Below, piece after piece: positions 23,348 to 34,615 of a DNA stretch of 64,000 bases. Numbering within the stretch: the first letter of the stretch is position 1; each line of letters begins with the position of its first letter. Below the pieces are notes generated by a model. That model had not been told where the DNA came from and ran no database searches. It saw only the letters and a list, made by a program, of their open reading frames with translations. The stretch spans positions 62,001 to 126,000 of the forward strand of contig JAYMGJ010000267.1 in the NCBI GenBank assembly GCA_037178675.1, given 5' to 3'. The DNA is from Scleroderma bovista (Eukaryota > Basidiomycota > Agaricomycetes > Boletales > Sclerodermataceae). The position numbers and the translations under genes were made by a program.

Positions 23348-23569
23348 TTGACCACATAGTACATCCGATGTTGCTGTAGCCCTGTAGCAGTAAGATGGGG
23401 GGTAAAGTCTGGAGTCTTGATGAAATGTAGATTATGATGTAGCATTGGCATTATAGTATAGTGGATTCGCCACCCAGCTGTGAATTAACGCTGGCAGGCT
23501 TGCAGTCCCACCAAGCTGTAAGTTCAAATCCCCCTGTGAGCATAATTTAAAATTTGTAACTGCATTTTG
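23348..23569 (+). repeat. Element 2 left inverted repeat with tRNA-like Pol III boxes
   Basis: The repeat contains TAGTATAGTGG (23454-23464), a match to the Pol III A box, and GTTCAAATC (23522-23530), a match to the B box. They are 57 bp apart and in tRNA order. The flanking stems do not pair well, so it is more likely tRNA-derived (SINE-like) than a working tRNA gene. It matches 36693-36914 in inverted orientation with about four mismatches. Confidence 0.65.
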
Positions 23570-24162
23570 TGTAGTGTTAGTACTAGTAAAGTTTTGGTTC
23601 TTGCCACTATTCACACTGAGATACTTTGTTGCCCAGTCGCTCTTTACAGGAAATAATTTGTATTAGAAGGCTACTATATGCTGTGTGTTTTATAGTTTAA
23701 GTGACATGTAGTAAAGCGATAGCATGTACTCCAAAGAAAGGGTATCACTGAGGGGTATAGTATGTGTGGGCAAATCTACATCGTCATAGTAAGCTGACCA
23801 GCCAAAAGTAAAGGAAGACTGGAAATTAAAGGTGCGACCAGACTTCCATGGGTTAGAAAGAGACTCATCAATAGTAAAGGAGCCTGATACTAGTGGAAGG
23901 GGGATAGCCTGTGTATTAGGTGTCGTGGGAGTAGTCACCATATTTGGCTCAGGGGATGAAGCCATAAAAACATCGGCACCAGAAGAGGAATGATCTTCTG
24001 TAAGATCAATTGTTGCTGAGCCAGCTGGATCAGCAGTGATGGACACACTACTGGTTTCTGTAAGTATTTACATCAGAAAGGATATACTCATGAAAGGCCA
24101 GGTCACTTACTAGTGGCAGTACAAAGTCGCTTTGGATGACTCTCCGAAATAAAAGTCTGAAA

Positions 24163-24436
24163 TGTTGAAGCAATACCTATATACGTAGAGGAACTGCTAC
24201 TCCAACTCACCTGTTGGGTGGAGTGCACAACCTGAGATGGTAGCGGTAGCTGGTCAAGAGCTGTTATATTATAAGCGATGTCCGCTGTTTATATACAACA
24301 AATAGTGTGACGCGTGACTGTGACGCATGACATGTGACATGTAACATCTACTATTACTAAGTCTACACTAATATGGGTCGCAGTCTTGTGCGCACTTCGT
24401 CGACGGTTTATGCCGGGTGCACGTGCGACTTCAACA
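24163..24436 (-). repeat. copia 3' LTR
   Basis: 274 bp, TG...CA ends. It differs from the 5' LTR by five substitutions, all CpG transitions, and one 2-bp AT indel. Confidence 0.9.
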
Positions 24437-24482
24437 CTCCCCCTCGCTGTGCTGCAGGTAGAGCACTTCAGCGAATAAGGCG

Positions 24483-27400
24483 CTAGATGCTGCCAGAGGG
24501 AAATTGTAAGCCTAGTTGAGCTCTGAACTTCGCGAATTTCTCGCGGGGTAAGTTCTTGATGAGCAGATCGGCGGGATTCTCAGCACCATCAATGAAGAAT
24601 AGTTCCACGTTACCTTTCGCGACTGACTCGCGGATTCCGTGGTAGCGGATGTCGATGTGCTTGGAGCGAGGCTCCGTTACAGGGTTGGATGCCATGAATA
24701 TGGACCCCTGATTATCACCGCAAATTGGGATAGCTTTCAGCTTATAGCCGAGCTCACCGAGTAGACTCCGAATCCAGGTAACTTGGCGAGCGCAATCGCT
24801 CAAAGCCATGTATTCAGCCTCAGTGGACGAGTATGCAATAGTCTTCTGCGCACGAGAAGTCCAACTGATCAAGCCATCTGCAAGTTTCAGGTAGAAACCT
24901 GTCTGCGAGAGGCGAGAGGTAGGGTCTGATCCCCAATCTGAGTCTGTGCATGCAATCAGGCCAGCACTGGATCCACCATTGTACACTAGGGAATAATTAG
25001 GTGTACCAATCAAGTAGCGACAGATATAGAGTGCTTTGGAGAGGTGGTCCTGAGATGGGTTCGCGGCATGGCGTGAGAGATGGGTGACTGCAAAAGCAAT
25101 GTCGGGCCTAGTGCCTAACATAAGGTACAGAAGGGACCCAATAACCGTCTGGAAACGGGAGCGGAGTTCCGCATCAACAGGCTCTGTATTTTTGGCGGCA
25201 TAGTAGCCAGCCGGCAGTGGGGTGCTTGCGGACTTTGCATTGAGCATGCCACAGCGTTCGATGACCTTTTGGAGGTACGCGCATTGGTCCAAGTGGATAG
25301 CATGACCTTTGCGAGTGATTCGCATTCGGAGGAACTCCTTAGGTTCTCCAAGGTCTCTGCACTCCCATTTGCGCATGAACTGCGCTTGATAGCATCAACA
25401 ACAGCCTTGTTAGGGCCGCAGAATAAAGCGTCGTCAACGTAGATAATACCAATGACGATGTTGGTGCCTTTCTTCTTGTAGAAGAAAATGCCTGCTTCAG
25501 ACTTAAGGCGCTCAAACCCGAGCTCTTTGAGAGACTCATCGAGTGTGCGCCACCAAGCTAGGCCGGCCTGTTTGAGGCCATAGAGGGCACGCCAGAGGCG
25601 GAGCACTTTGTGCTCTTGCCCGGGAACTGCAAACCCTTCGGGTTGTTCCATGTAGATCTCTTCGTCGAGCTTGCCATACAAGTAGGCGCTCCGAACGTCG
25701 AGTCCAGTGATATACCAGTTTTCAAGTGCGGCAAGCGCAAGCATAAGGCACACTGTTTCAAAGCGCACGACTGGTGAGAAGACCTGGTCGAAATCTAATC
25801 CCTCGACCTGGGAGAAGCCTTTCGCTACTAAGCGGGCTTTCTTGCGGCCATCCGACTTTACATCAAAGACCCATCGGTTCTTAATGACCTTCCGGTCTCG
25901 GGGACGGTCAACTAGCTCAAAGACCTTGCGCTTTCACAGCATGTCGAGCTCTTCTTGGCAAGCAAGTCGCCAGAATTTCTGCTCAGCTTGGGGTAAGCGA
26001 GCGATGTCCTTATAGGACCAGTTGCGGACACTCTCATATTGAGGGTCGCGGGTTTCGAGGGCTTTGCCCATCAGATAACGGACTAGGTTTGCTCCCCCTT
26101 CCTCGCACATCTTTTGCACATCTTCCTCACTGGGTGTTGCAGAGGTGTCGGGGAAACCACCAGGAACATGGTCTGGTGTGTCCGGTTGTGGGGGTCTAGG
26201 GACCTCACCCACTGTTTCTCGCCATTGAGAGGCACTTTCGATATCCCGGAGTTGCTCGACGGGATGTCACCGCTCACCATACACGTTACCGGGGCGCAAT
26301 GGCGCTCTACGTTCACGTTGGGGGCGGGCAGGGATATTCACTGCAGGAGGTCGCGGCGCATTCTGGCGGCGTTCAGCTCGGCCAGGGCGCTGCGGTGCCG
26401 GAGGTGGCGGATTTCTCGCCGGTGAAGGTGTTCTCGGTGCCGGTGGAGGCACTGGAGATGGCGTATGGGGAGGATTTATTTGATTAGGCTCTTCCTCAGG
26501 AGCCTCAGGTTCCTCGCGCTTTGGATCGTCATCCTGCGCTTGGGGATGTGGGTAGCCATGGTCGTGTTCCACATCATCATCACTGTCGGTATCATCAGGG
26601 GGATTCCCTGGTCGATCAGTGGCTGGTTTCGGATTTGCCCTTCCGAAAGGGTTCTCGAGAGGTTCGCGCCTGTTTTTGGGGCAGCGAGGGAAATGACGCT
26701 CGTCAAAGACGGCGTGAGCAGCGGTGAACACTGCATTGGTGGAGCGCATAAACAAAAAATTGCGCTCATTGCCAGGGGCAACACCGACATAAGTCATAAG
26801 CTCTGACTTGGGAGCCATCTTATTTGCTCTAGCCGAGGCTGGGAGGTAGACAAAGGCTCCACAGCCAAATACACGGAGGTGATCGATGTTAGGCATCTCC
26901 CCCTTAAGCATTTCATGGGGGGTGCGCCATCGCAGGCGAGCTACCGGAGTACGGTTGTAAAGGTGAGTTGCATGAGCGAACGCAAATTCCCACCAGGAGT
27001 CAGGAATGCAGGCTTGATGCCGCATAGACTCAGCTTTGTCCATGAGAGTGCGCCCTAGACGCTCGGCGCAGCCATTCTGCATGGGAGTTCTTGGAGCACT
27101 TTGATATATTTTAATTCCTTTCTCAAGGAGTGCTCGATCAAATAGATCAGATTTATACTCTCCGCCGGCATCGGACATCCATCCAACGACGTGCGTATCA
27201 TGTTGGACGCGCACCATTTCGAGGAAATCTTTGGCAGCCGTAATCGCTGCAGCTTTGGAGCGAAGAGGCATAGTCCAGGCATGAGAAGTATAGTCGTCGT
27301 AAAAGGTGATAACATATTTAAATTTCCGGTATGACGTAACTGGGAAGGATTTCAGGTCAGAGTGCACCAGCTCGAAAGGCTTGGAAGCACGTCTTTCATT

Positions 27401-29407
27401 CTCTGGGAAAGCTCGATTGGGCATTTTGCCAAGAGCACATCCAGGGCAAACACAGTCCTCAGTAGGAAAGTGAATCTCTGGGAAGTGCTGCGTATGCTTT
27501 TGCGCGCGTCGGAGTACTTCCTTCGAGGGGTGCCTGAATCTCTGGTGCATAATGTTGTAATCGACTTTGCTCACGGAGGCGATGTAGTTAGATCTAATTA
27601 TTGGGATAGATCTAATCCCAAAAATGATGTTGCGATCGTCTTCTGGGTCTGGCCCAAACCATAGGCGTTCAGCTTTATGAATGAGGCTAATGCCTCGCTT
27701 ATCGCCAGTGACTTTGTAGTTACGCTGGAGCATTTCGCCCATAGAAATAAGGCGTGCAGTAGCACCTGGCATATGGAGCACTTGGGTGAGTGTGATAACT
27801 TTCTCATCCCCTGAGTTGTGGTCTAGGCACCGGAGTAATACCATGCCAATGCCAGCAATTAGTGCTACACCATTTGCGGTTTTGGCGTAGTGCGCTCGCT
27901 TTAGTGCGTTATAGGAGGCGAAATCGCCTATGTCACCAGTGAAGTGGCGTGATGCGCCAGAGTCTAGTAGCCAGAAGGCACCAGATAGTTCGCTATCGTC
28001 AACCATTTTTCCCTTACAGCCAGCACAGCGTGCATCATTCAGACACAAACAGATATATGCTTTACTCGAGATACAACATGTCATATTATAGTTACTACTC
28101 GCTATATACAGTGACGGCGTATAGCACACATGTAAAGGGAGCGTGTCAGTGTCGATCAGCACGCGTGCAGAAGGTACTTGCCTGAAGAGGCTGGCCTCCG
28201 CGCCCATTGCCATCGACGTCGCGTTGTAGCGGTCGAGGACCATTGCGTCGATTTCGTCGAACTCGTCGTCGGCAAAGGGCTCGTGAGCGAAGGGTTCATC
28301 ATCCCCAAGGGAGATGGCATCCTCCTCATACATCATGATGCGCTCCTCGAGACGAGGGCGCTTCAATGAGGAGGGACCGGCCTCGGGCTGGTCCAGGTTC
28401 GCACTTGCCATCGACCCAACTTGGTCGAGGGTGCGGATGGTCTGGCAGGAGGGTTCTACCCCCAAGCGGTGTGCCAAGTCAAAGGCCTTGATGGTATTTT
28501 CGAATGCGAGGGGGCCGTAGTGGGCAGCACCGGGAGTGTGGGCCAAGGCGCGAGGGTCAACGGTGGGCTCTGGTCCATCATAGTGGACGTATGTAGTGAA
28601 GGCGGCTTGTTGGGTGTTCTCGCGGCGAGCGCGAGCCTTCTTGCCGCCACGTCGGGTGCGGCCTCCCTGTCCTTGGGCAGGAGCGTTTCCGCTCGTACCG
28701 CCATTGGACCCGCCTTGCTGCTGCTGCTGCCTCTGGGGCTGCTGCTGCTGCTGGGCGAACTTAGGGTCGGCCGGCTTGCACTTCACAGCGCTAAGCTTGT
28801 TGGCCTGGGGGCCCTTACCACCGGCGCGCGAAGAGGCGCCTTTCTGCTCGAATGAGAGCGTGGCGGCCTTGACTATCCTGTCGGGCTTCAGATTTTTAAT
28901 CTCGTCCGGCGACGTCTGGCTGAGAATTTGAGCTACAACCTCCATAGTAGGAGGGAGCTTGCAGAGGATCATTGCCTGCACGGGGGCAGGAAACTCGAAG
29001 CCAGCATCTTTGAGGTACGCAAAGTGGCTAAGCACTTTGGTGATGGCAGGAGTGGGATGAGAGCCAGCAGGAATGGTAGTCGCCAGGAGCTTGCTAAGCT
29101 CGGCGTAGGCAGAGCTGATACTGGGGGCACCGAAGTTCTTCTTTAGGTGGTCCCAGACGTCCTTAACGTTGTCGAGATTCGAGACCACAACCTGGATCGA
29201 GGGGGCGAGGCGCAAGGTGATGTTACCAAGCGCTCTTTCAGTGTTGTCGTCCCACTCCTTTCAGTCATCATGACCGGCAACGGGTTGTGTCGTTGAGTAA
29301 ACGTACCATTGGCCTTGTGCCCGGAGGTAGGCCTGCATGGAGGTGTGCCACTGCTGCCAGTTGGAGCCAGTGAACACGGGAACCATCTTGTCGAGAGCGC
29401 TGGACAT
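24483..29407 (-). pseudogene. copia gag-pol (gag, protease, integrase, RT, RNase H)
   Basis: From ATG 29407: a gag domain (FTGSNWQQWHTSMQAYL), a retropepsin site (LLDSGASRHFTGD), the pre-integrase zinc region (HQRFRHPS...CVCPGCALGK) and an integrase core with Asp (VHSDLKSF), Asp (MSDAGGEY) and Glu (NGCAERLGRTL). Then comes RT with QPEGFAVPG, ALYGLKQAGLAW and the catalytic YVDD, and RNase H with an ADLLIKNLP-like end. This protease-integrase-RT order is diagnostic of Ty1/copia. Breaks: TGA at 29261-29263, 26267-26269 and 25934-25936, and a one-base loss near 25380 that shifts RT into the frame of 25376-24483. Otherwise the polyprotein is full length (~1,600 codons). A gag zinc knuckle was not seen. 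Confidence 0.9.
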
Positions 29408-29769
29408 GGTGATATTCTGTTGGGAGTCAACAGAGTCAGCAAGTGAATGCGACAATGGACAATCAAGAAAAGAAGAAACACCTGAGTGCTAGTGAAAGCA
29501 CTTCTGTCAACAGCTAGCTCATGACTAGGTCATGCCAGCGCAAGTCGTCGACGATGTTCGCCATGGTTGGCGCAAGTCATTGACGAACTTCGCCTGGGGC
29601 AATGCAGGTGCTCAACTAGGAGCTCACTGTCTGGCGCAAGTCGTCGACCAACTTCGCCTTGTGGCTGTGCAGGGGCTCAGCTAGGAGCTCACTGTGGTCC
29701 ACAGTGTCAAGCTAGTTAAAGCGACGCTCAGGGAGCTGGAGCGCTGCCTGGTGCATTGCTGCACACAGT

Positions 29770-29790
29770 GCGCTCACAGGGCTCATAACC
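29770..29790 (-). other. copia primer-binding site (half-tRNA type)
   Basis: On the plus strand this is CGCTCACAGGGCTCATAACC with one G before it, directly abutting the 5' LTR. GGGCTCATAACC matches the anticodon stem-loop of eukaryotic initiator tRNA-Met (CAU). The sense strand (GGTTATGAGCCC) would pair with an internal tRNA fragment, as known for Drosophila copia. Confidence 0.7.
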
Positions 29791-30066
29791 TGTTGAAGCA
29801 ATACCTATATACGTAGAGGAACTGCTACTCCAACTCACCTGTTGGGTGGAGTGCACAACCTGAGATGGTAGCGGTAGCTGGTCAAGAGCTGTTATATTAT
29901 ATAAGCAATGTCCGCTGTTTATATACAACAAATAGTGTGACATGTGACTGTGACGCGTGACATGTGACATGTAACATCTACTATTACTAAGTCTACACTA
30001 ATATGGGTTGCAGTCTTGTGCGCACTTCGTCGACGGTTTATGCCGGGTGCACGTGCGACTTCAACA
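29791..30066 (-). repeat. copia 5' LTR
   Basis: 276 bp, partner of 24163-24436. Its right end TTCAACA is followed by the TGAAA duplication at 30067-30071. Confidence 0.9.
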
Positions 30067-31389
30067 TGAAATTCTGTATCGCTGTCCGAGTCTGCCTTTC
30101 TGGACTTGAAGTCACCTATGTCAGAGTCAGGAGACAGCTCAACTCTCTTTCCTTTCCCTTTGCTAGCTGTACAAGTCCATTTCTCCATTACTTTGTGTGG
30201 TATTTTGTCTCGGGCCACTAGTATACACTCAAAACATCAACACAGGTACAGAACAGACTTAATGACATACCAAATATAAGTTCTGCTTCGTCTCTTTCCA
30301 GCCCTGACCTTCTCAACAACAATCTCCCCAGTCGGATAGTCAACTCCACTGACAACTGCAATCTCCTTCTGACTTCGGATGCAGAGGAGGTAGGGAGGGA
30401 AATACTGGTAGCAGGGATTCTGGGAGCTGTAATAGGCTGGGTTTATTATCTGTGAATAAGTAGGGTAGCAGCGATGAATAGCTCAAGTATAATATTAGCA
30501 TACCTTTGGACAATCATTGTCAAAGTAAGAAAATAATCCAGTGAATAGCGAGCGAAGCTTTGAATCCACTTTAGGAAAATCCCAGTCTCTGTCGAACTCA
30601 AAATAGTTGCGAAAATCTGAACAAGCCAGATTGATAGCCTCTAGCCTGCTGAGCTCAGCATTGGTGAGACTTTTGGAGCGGTGAAGGACAGGGAAGAGGT
30701 GCTCAAGACTGGGCTCATCAGTATCCATGTCACCAGGCTATAGTTATGTGGATTAGTGAAAGTAAAAATGACCACACTATGAAGCTCACCTCTTCAATCC
30801 CATCAGGAAGAAATATGATTCGTGAGATGAAAAAGGTCAAAGTCCTTGGTCGGCCATGTTTTCCCTGTCATGTAAAAATTAAAATGCTGTCTCATGTCTG
30901 GGCTTCATAGTCATCATTACTTACTGTTCGGCCACTGGTAGACCTTGTAGACCTTCCCTTTCCTTTGAGACCTTTATTTGCTTCACGACTAGCCTGTTTA
31001 TAGGAGGCAAACAAGGGGGCAGAGGAGGATTGAAATGAATGTGGGTTAATACTAGAGGAAGCGAGTGGTTTAGAAAGAACTTTTCCTAAAACTGAGTCAA
31101 CATAAAAAGATGATCCTAAGGGCTGAACTTGGGAGAGAGCTTGAGAAAAAGGAACATCCTCATCCTCTGAAGAAGAGAGAACACATTTTCTCTTCAGCTG
31201 TTTGCCCATGAAAGGAGTGGAGTGTGGAAGAAGATATTAAATTAAAGTGGAATGAAATGAAGGTGACGAAGAATGGCAATGAAAACACGACAGCACAGAG
31301 AACACAGCTCAAGATGATTATAAATGTTTTCACACACCAGCCTGATCTAATGGGTCATGTTTGGAAATAAACACTACTGGTAGTCTAGC

Positions 31390-33390
31390 CTAGTCAACTA
31401 AAGCTAGAGTGTGGCCAAGGACTTCAAGAGCTTGACACCAGTATACTGCCCGAGGATACCAGACAAAATGTGGAAGCTCAACCACAAGTTCCTTATTTCT
31501 TCGGCGACTGGAAGGAATGATTTCTATTTCAGGATAACCTTCATCGCCCCACTCTTCTTCTCTAACCCCTAGCTCAAAGGGCATGTGATTGAGCCTTTTG
31601 ACCTCATCAAGAGCTTGCTTGAAGACATTTTCTAGGTCTTCATGGTCAAAAGGATTGATGTGCTTTGGGACCTTTGCAGCCTTGTGCAAAAACTGTGAGG
31701 CTTGTTCTTCTGCAATCAGCGATGGAAGCTCAGTATAGGGAACAGAACCAGCTTCAATATCCTCCACATCCTCCCATTCCTCATCACTATTCTGCCCATT
31801 TGAGTTGATCTCAGTTTGAGACTGCTGTGACTGGCTAGTAGAGCCAGAGCCATAATAGTGTGCAAGCACATCAGGATGGAGAGTTAGCTCATTCTGGACA
31901 TAAAAACCATGTTTCAGGTGTCCAGTAAATCTCATGTCCTGTGGTGTATATTTGTCATAAACACATGATGGTTGAATAATAGTCACAGCACTTACATTAG
32001 GGCTCTGATTGTGCCCTTCTCCAGATATTGGATGGGCATTCCACTCTTCACAAAATTCAGCACAGCTAGCACTGATTTTAGTGAGGAAAAGATGGTGGAG
32101 AAGCCATAAATGATGAGGATTATGATGGTCAAGCAGGTGAATTCGCTCAAGGCGGTAGAAGAATGCACGCCATGGCCGTGCAAATCTTAACCCAACTTCC
32201 ACCCATAATCGTTCAATGCGGGTGTTGTGAGTGGATCTGAGATGTGTTACAGGCAAGTAGGTCATATAGAAAAAAAATACTTACGTTCCCCACATGAAGC
32301 TAGCTCTGTTAGGTCCTCAGGCCATAATCATCAAAACAGCAGTATCCTTATTCTCACCTCCTCTATCGCCACGCACACAGGATGGCAGCCCAAACTTTTC
32401 CACACCATGTAGAAATGTTTCCAGCACAGTAGAAGACTTGTTGGTATGGGCCTCCAATGCAATTGCCTAGTAATAAAGAGCATAAGATCAAAGAAAGTAT
32501 TGAAATGAGATTGCACATACAGTATGGCAGTATCCATCAACAATTCCATGAATGACAATGCCCCAGTGAATGAGTTTATGATGCCCATCCATGTGCCATA
32601 GAGCATTTGGACGGGATACCTGATATTGGCGCCGATGAACAGTAGTGCGGCGACAAAGCACTCTTCCCAGAGGGTCCACTCGGCACAGAGATTCAGTAAT
32701 ACGCTGCCTCTGAATACGCAATCCATGCCTTCTCAGTGACCCTGATAGATATCGCAAGCCTGTCTGTGGCTTGGTACTGCGAAAATGCTTTACCAGCAAA
32801 TCAAGGTCACCATCAGAGATAGGTGTATGCTGGTAGTCGATTTTATACTTCTTCAAGTAGAAGCGGAGGGTATTCCGATGAATGCCAATGATCCGAGCAA
32901 GTTTGGAGACTGAGATATGACATCCAGGAGCCATTGCTGCTTGTAGTAAAGTGAGTTTGGGTTTTTTGTGTGGTGGTCCACGGTGGCCTGTATGAACAAC
33001 CTCTACAGGCTTAACATGGCCAATAGCCAAAGTATCACTAGAACAAATGATATGATGATGAATAATAACCATGTTTTCATGTTTCACTCACTTTCCAACC
33101 GAGGTTTGTTGTGCATCATCAAGCTGCCGAAGCAGAATCCCAAAATGGGCAGTGCACTCAAGTACCCATTCTAAAGCAAATTCACCCTGCCTTGCCACAG
33201 TCTCTAAAGCATGTAATATTGGTATTACTTCACATTGGATGGTGCTTTGATGGTACTGGATGCGAGTAGGATCACTTCGTGTTTGTAGAGCTTGAGTGGC
33301 ACCATCGAAAATGCGAGCCAGGATGGCATAAGCCTGGGGTATTTGGGGTGACAATGGGTCTGAACATGGAGGCAAGTGAGGAAGTGGCAT
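31390..33390 (-). pseudogene. Element 2 DDE (rve-fold) integrase with one nonsense codon
   Basis: Homologue of 16140-18267. Exon 1 (33390 to about 33098) ends in a phase-2 intron. The next exon carries the helix-turn-helix (HISVSKLARIIGIHRNTLR) and first Asp (NALWHMDGHHKL). Another carries LPSCVRGDRGGEN with the second Asp, and 32265-31960 begins with HNTRIERLWVEVG carrying the Glu. The C-terminal part ends at 31390. All three catalytic residues are present. The only clear break is TGA at 32317-32319, where element 1 has an Arg codon (MARGHSR versus MA-stop-GPNR), so a single CGA-to-TGA change explains the loss. The N terminus is shorter than in element 1. Confidence 0.7.
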
Positions 33391-33569
33391 GTTGTACTAC
33401 TAGTTTAAGAGATGCAAGTGATGAGACAGTAGCCAAATGCTTTGCTATTGACAATTTGTTGTCGCTCCAATGTTGCTTAGGTAATACATCCCAGCTATCG
33501 CTTGGTGTGCTACATCATTCAAAGATTCGCCTCTTATTTCACAGAACTCATTTAATCATTCCTACCAGT

Positions 33570-34547
33570 CATGAATCGGCATTCTACCTTTTGGTTTGCA
33601 GATGGAAATATTATCTTTCAGGTGAGATCATGACCCAAATAATTAAATCAAGTCGCTGATTATGTCGCATCTACTTGATCATGAACATAGGCTGAACAGA
33701 CTTTATTTCGTCTTCATAAGGGTGTTTTACTGGTTCATTCTCCTGCATTGAATGATATTTTGACACTGCCATCTGGGGTTGAGCATGATGGGGCCGATGA
33801 AGATCATCCAATCCTGATTGAAGGGTTAGCTTGTGACGAATTCGAACACTTTGTGTCATGGGTCTATCATGTGTAAGTTTGCTTTTATTCTTAGATGTGT
33901 ACTAGCTGTTATATAAGATCTGCAGCAGTGCAGAGTCACAGCAACCAGGGGTATCCTCTCTGGTGGCAATTCTTAAGGTTTCGCGCCTCTGGATGATCGA
34001 GAACAGCATTAACTGGGCTATCAATCATCTGGAACAGCTTGGCCTCCCTCCTGCACACAAGCTTGAACTGGCACGCATGTACTCCATTCCCCAATGGATT
34101 GCACCTGCGATGCAATCCTTGATTCTCCTGCCTTTGTCACAGATATCAGATAGCGATATTCATCAACTTGGTCTTCGAGTATATGCAATTATTGCCAAAG
34201 CACGTGAAGTTATGGAACAGGAAAGAAGAACATTGGCAGCTGTACCCCCTGGTCTGTCTCTTCCTCCCTCCCCCAGCTGTACTGCTGCCCAGCATGTCCA
34301 GTGCAAGGATGCTTGGGCTAGGTTTTGGTGGCAAAAAGTTGCTTGCCAGCTGCTTCATCCTATCACTCCTCTCTCACTTTCTGCAGTGGTGGAGTATGTG
34401 GCCTCTCAGCCTCATACTGTGGGTTTGAATGAGCAATGTAAGGAGGAAATCATTGGACAGGTGGTGGAAAGTGGTGGATTAAATGTTGAGGAAGAAATTA
34501 TTGATGGTGCAGTGGGAGCTGTTCAGCAGTACTATAATACCCTGTAA
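33570..34547 (+). CDS. Element 2 BTB/POZ-domain protein
   Basis: Exons 33570-33620, 33691-33872 and 33926-34547 join in frame with the same intron positions as the element 1 gene, giving about 284 residues. The N terminus reads FWFADGNIIFQ, then AEQTLFRLHKGVLLVHSPAL, the start of a BTB fold. The C-terminal part (SLVAILKVSRLWMIENSINW, then KDAWARFWWQKVACQLLHP, then EEEIIDGAVGAVQQYYNTL) aligns along its length with element 1. The open frame despite strong divergence suggests selection for the protein. Role unknown; an adaptor or silencing-evasion role would be speculation. It is divergent from the integrase with a 179-bp spacer. Confidence 0.8.
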
Positions 34548-34615
34548 AAGCAAAGATGACAAACCGCAATGTAACTTGTATTCTGGCTTTCTATGATAAT
34601 TTTCAACTGTATACT

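Larger units (their letters stand above)
24158..30071 (-). mobile_element. Ty1/copia retrotransposon with two LTRs and TSD
   Basis: The LTRs (24163-24436 and 29791-30066, TGTTGAAG...TTCAACA) flank a minus-strand gag-pol region. TGAAA is duplicated on both outer sides. Next to the 5' LTR (29791), bases 29770-29790 give a primer-binding site matching an initiator tRNA-Met anticodon-loop sequence. A polypurine tract (sense GCGAGGGGGAG) sits next to the 3' LTR at 24437-24447. The coding region is broken by three TGA codons and one frameshift, so it is inactive. It inserted into the Ser/Asp-rich gene of element 2. Confidence 0.9.
23690..31209 (-). pseudogene. Element 2 Ser/Asp-rich protein gene, split by copia
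   Basis: Homologue of 14250-15981. It starts at 31209 (MGKQLKRKCVLSSSEDEDV, a Ser-rich stretch and GLKGKGRS), then HGRPRTLTFFISRIIFLPDG (about 30870-30790), a helical domain (30728-30500), a segment near 30440-30270 and an acidic region (about 30220-30072). The copia element, with TGAAA duplicated at 24158-24162 and 30067-30071, interrupts this acidic exon. The gene resumes with SHPKRLC and a final exon (24046-23690) containing SFTIDESLSNPWKSGRTFNF. That motif is shared with the end of the element 1 protein, although the tail here is longer. The insertion destroys the gene unless the host tolerates a ~5.9-kb block. Function unknown. Confidence 0.6.

Noticed and set aside
23440..23545. Functional tRNA gene
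   Set aside because: The A and B boxes match, but the T-stem and acceptor arms do not pair and the sequence lies in a repeat, so it is called tRNA-like.
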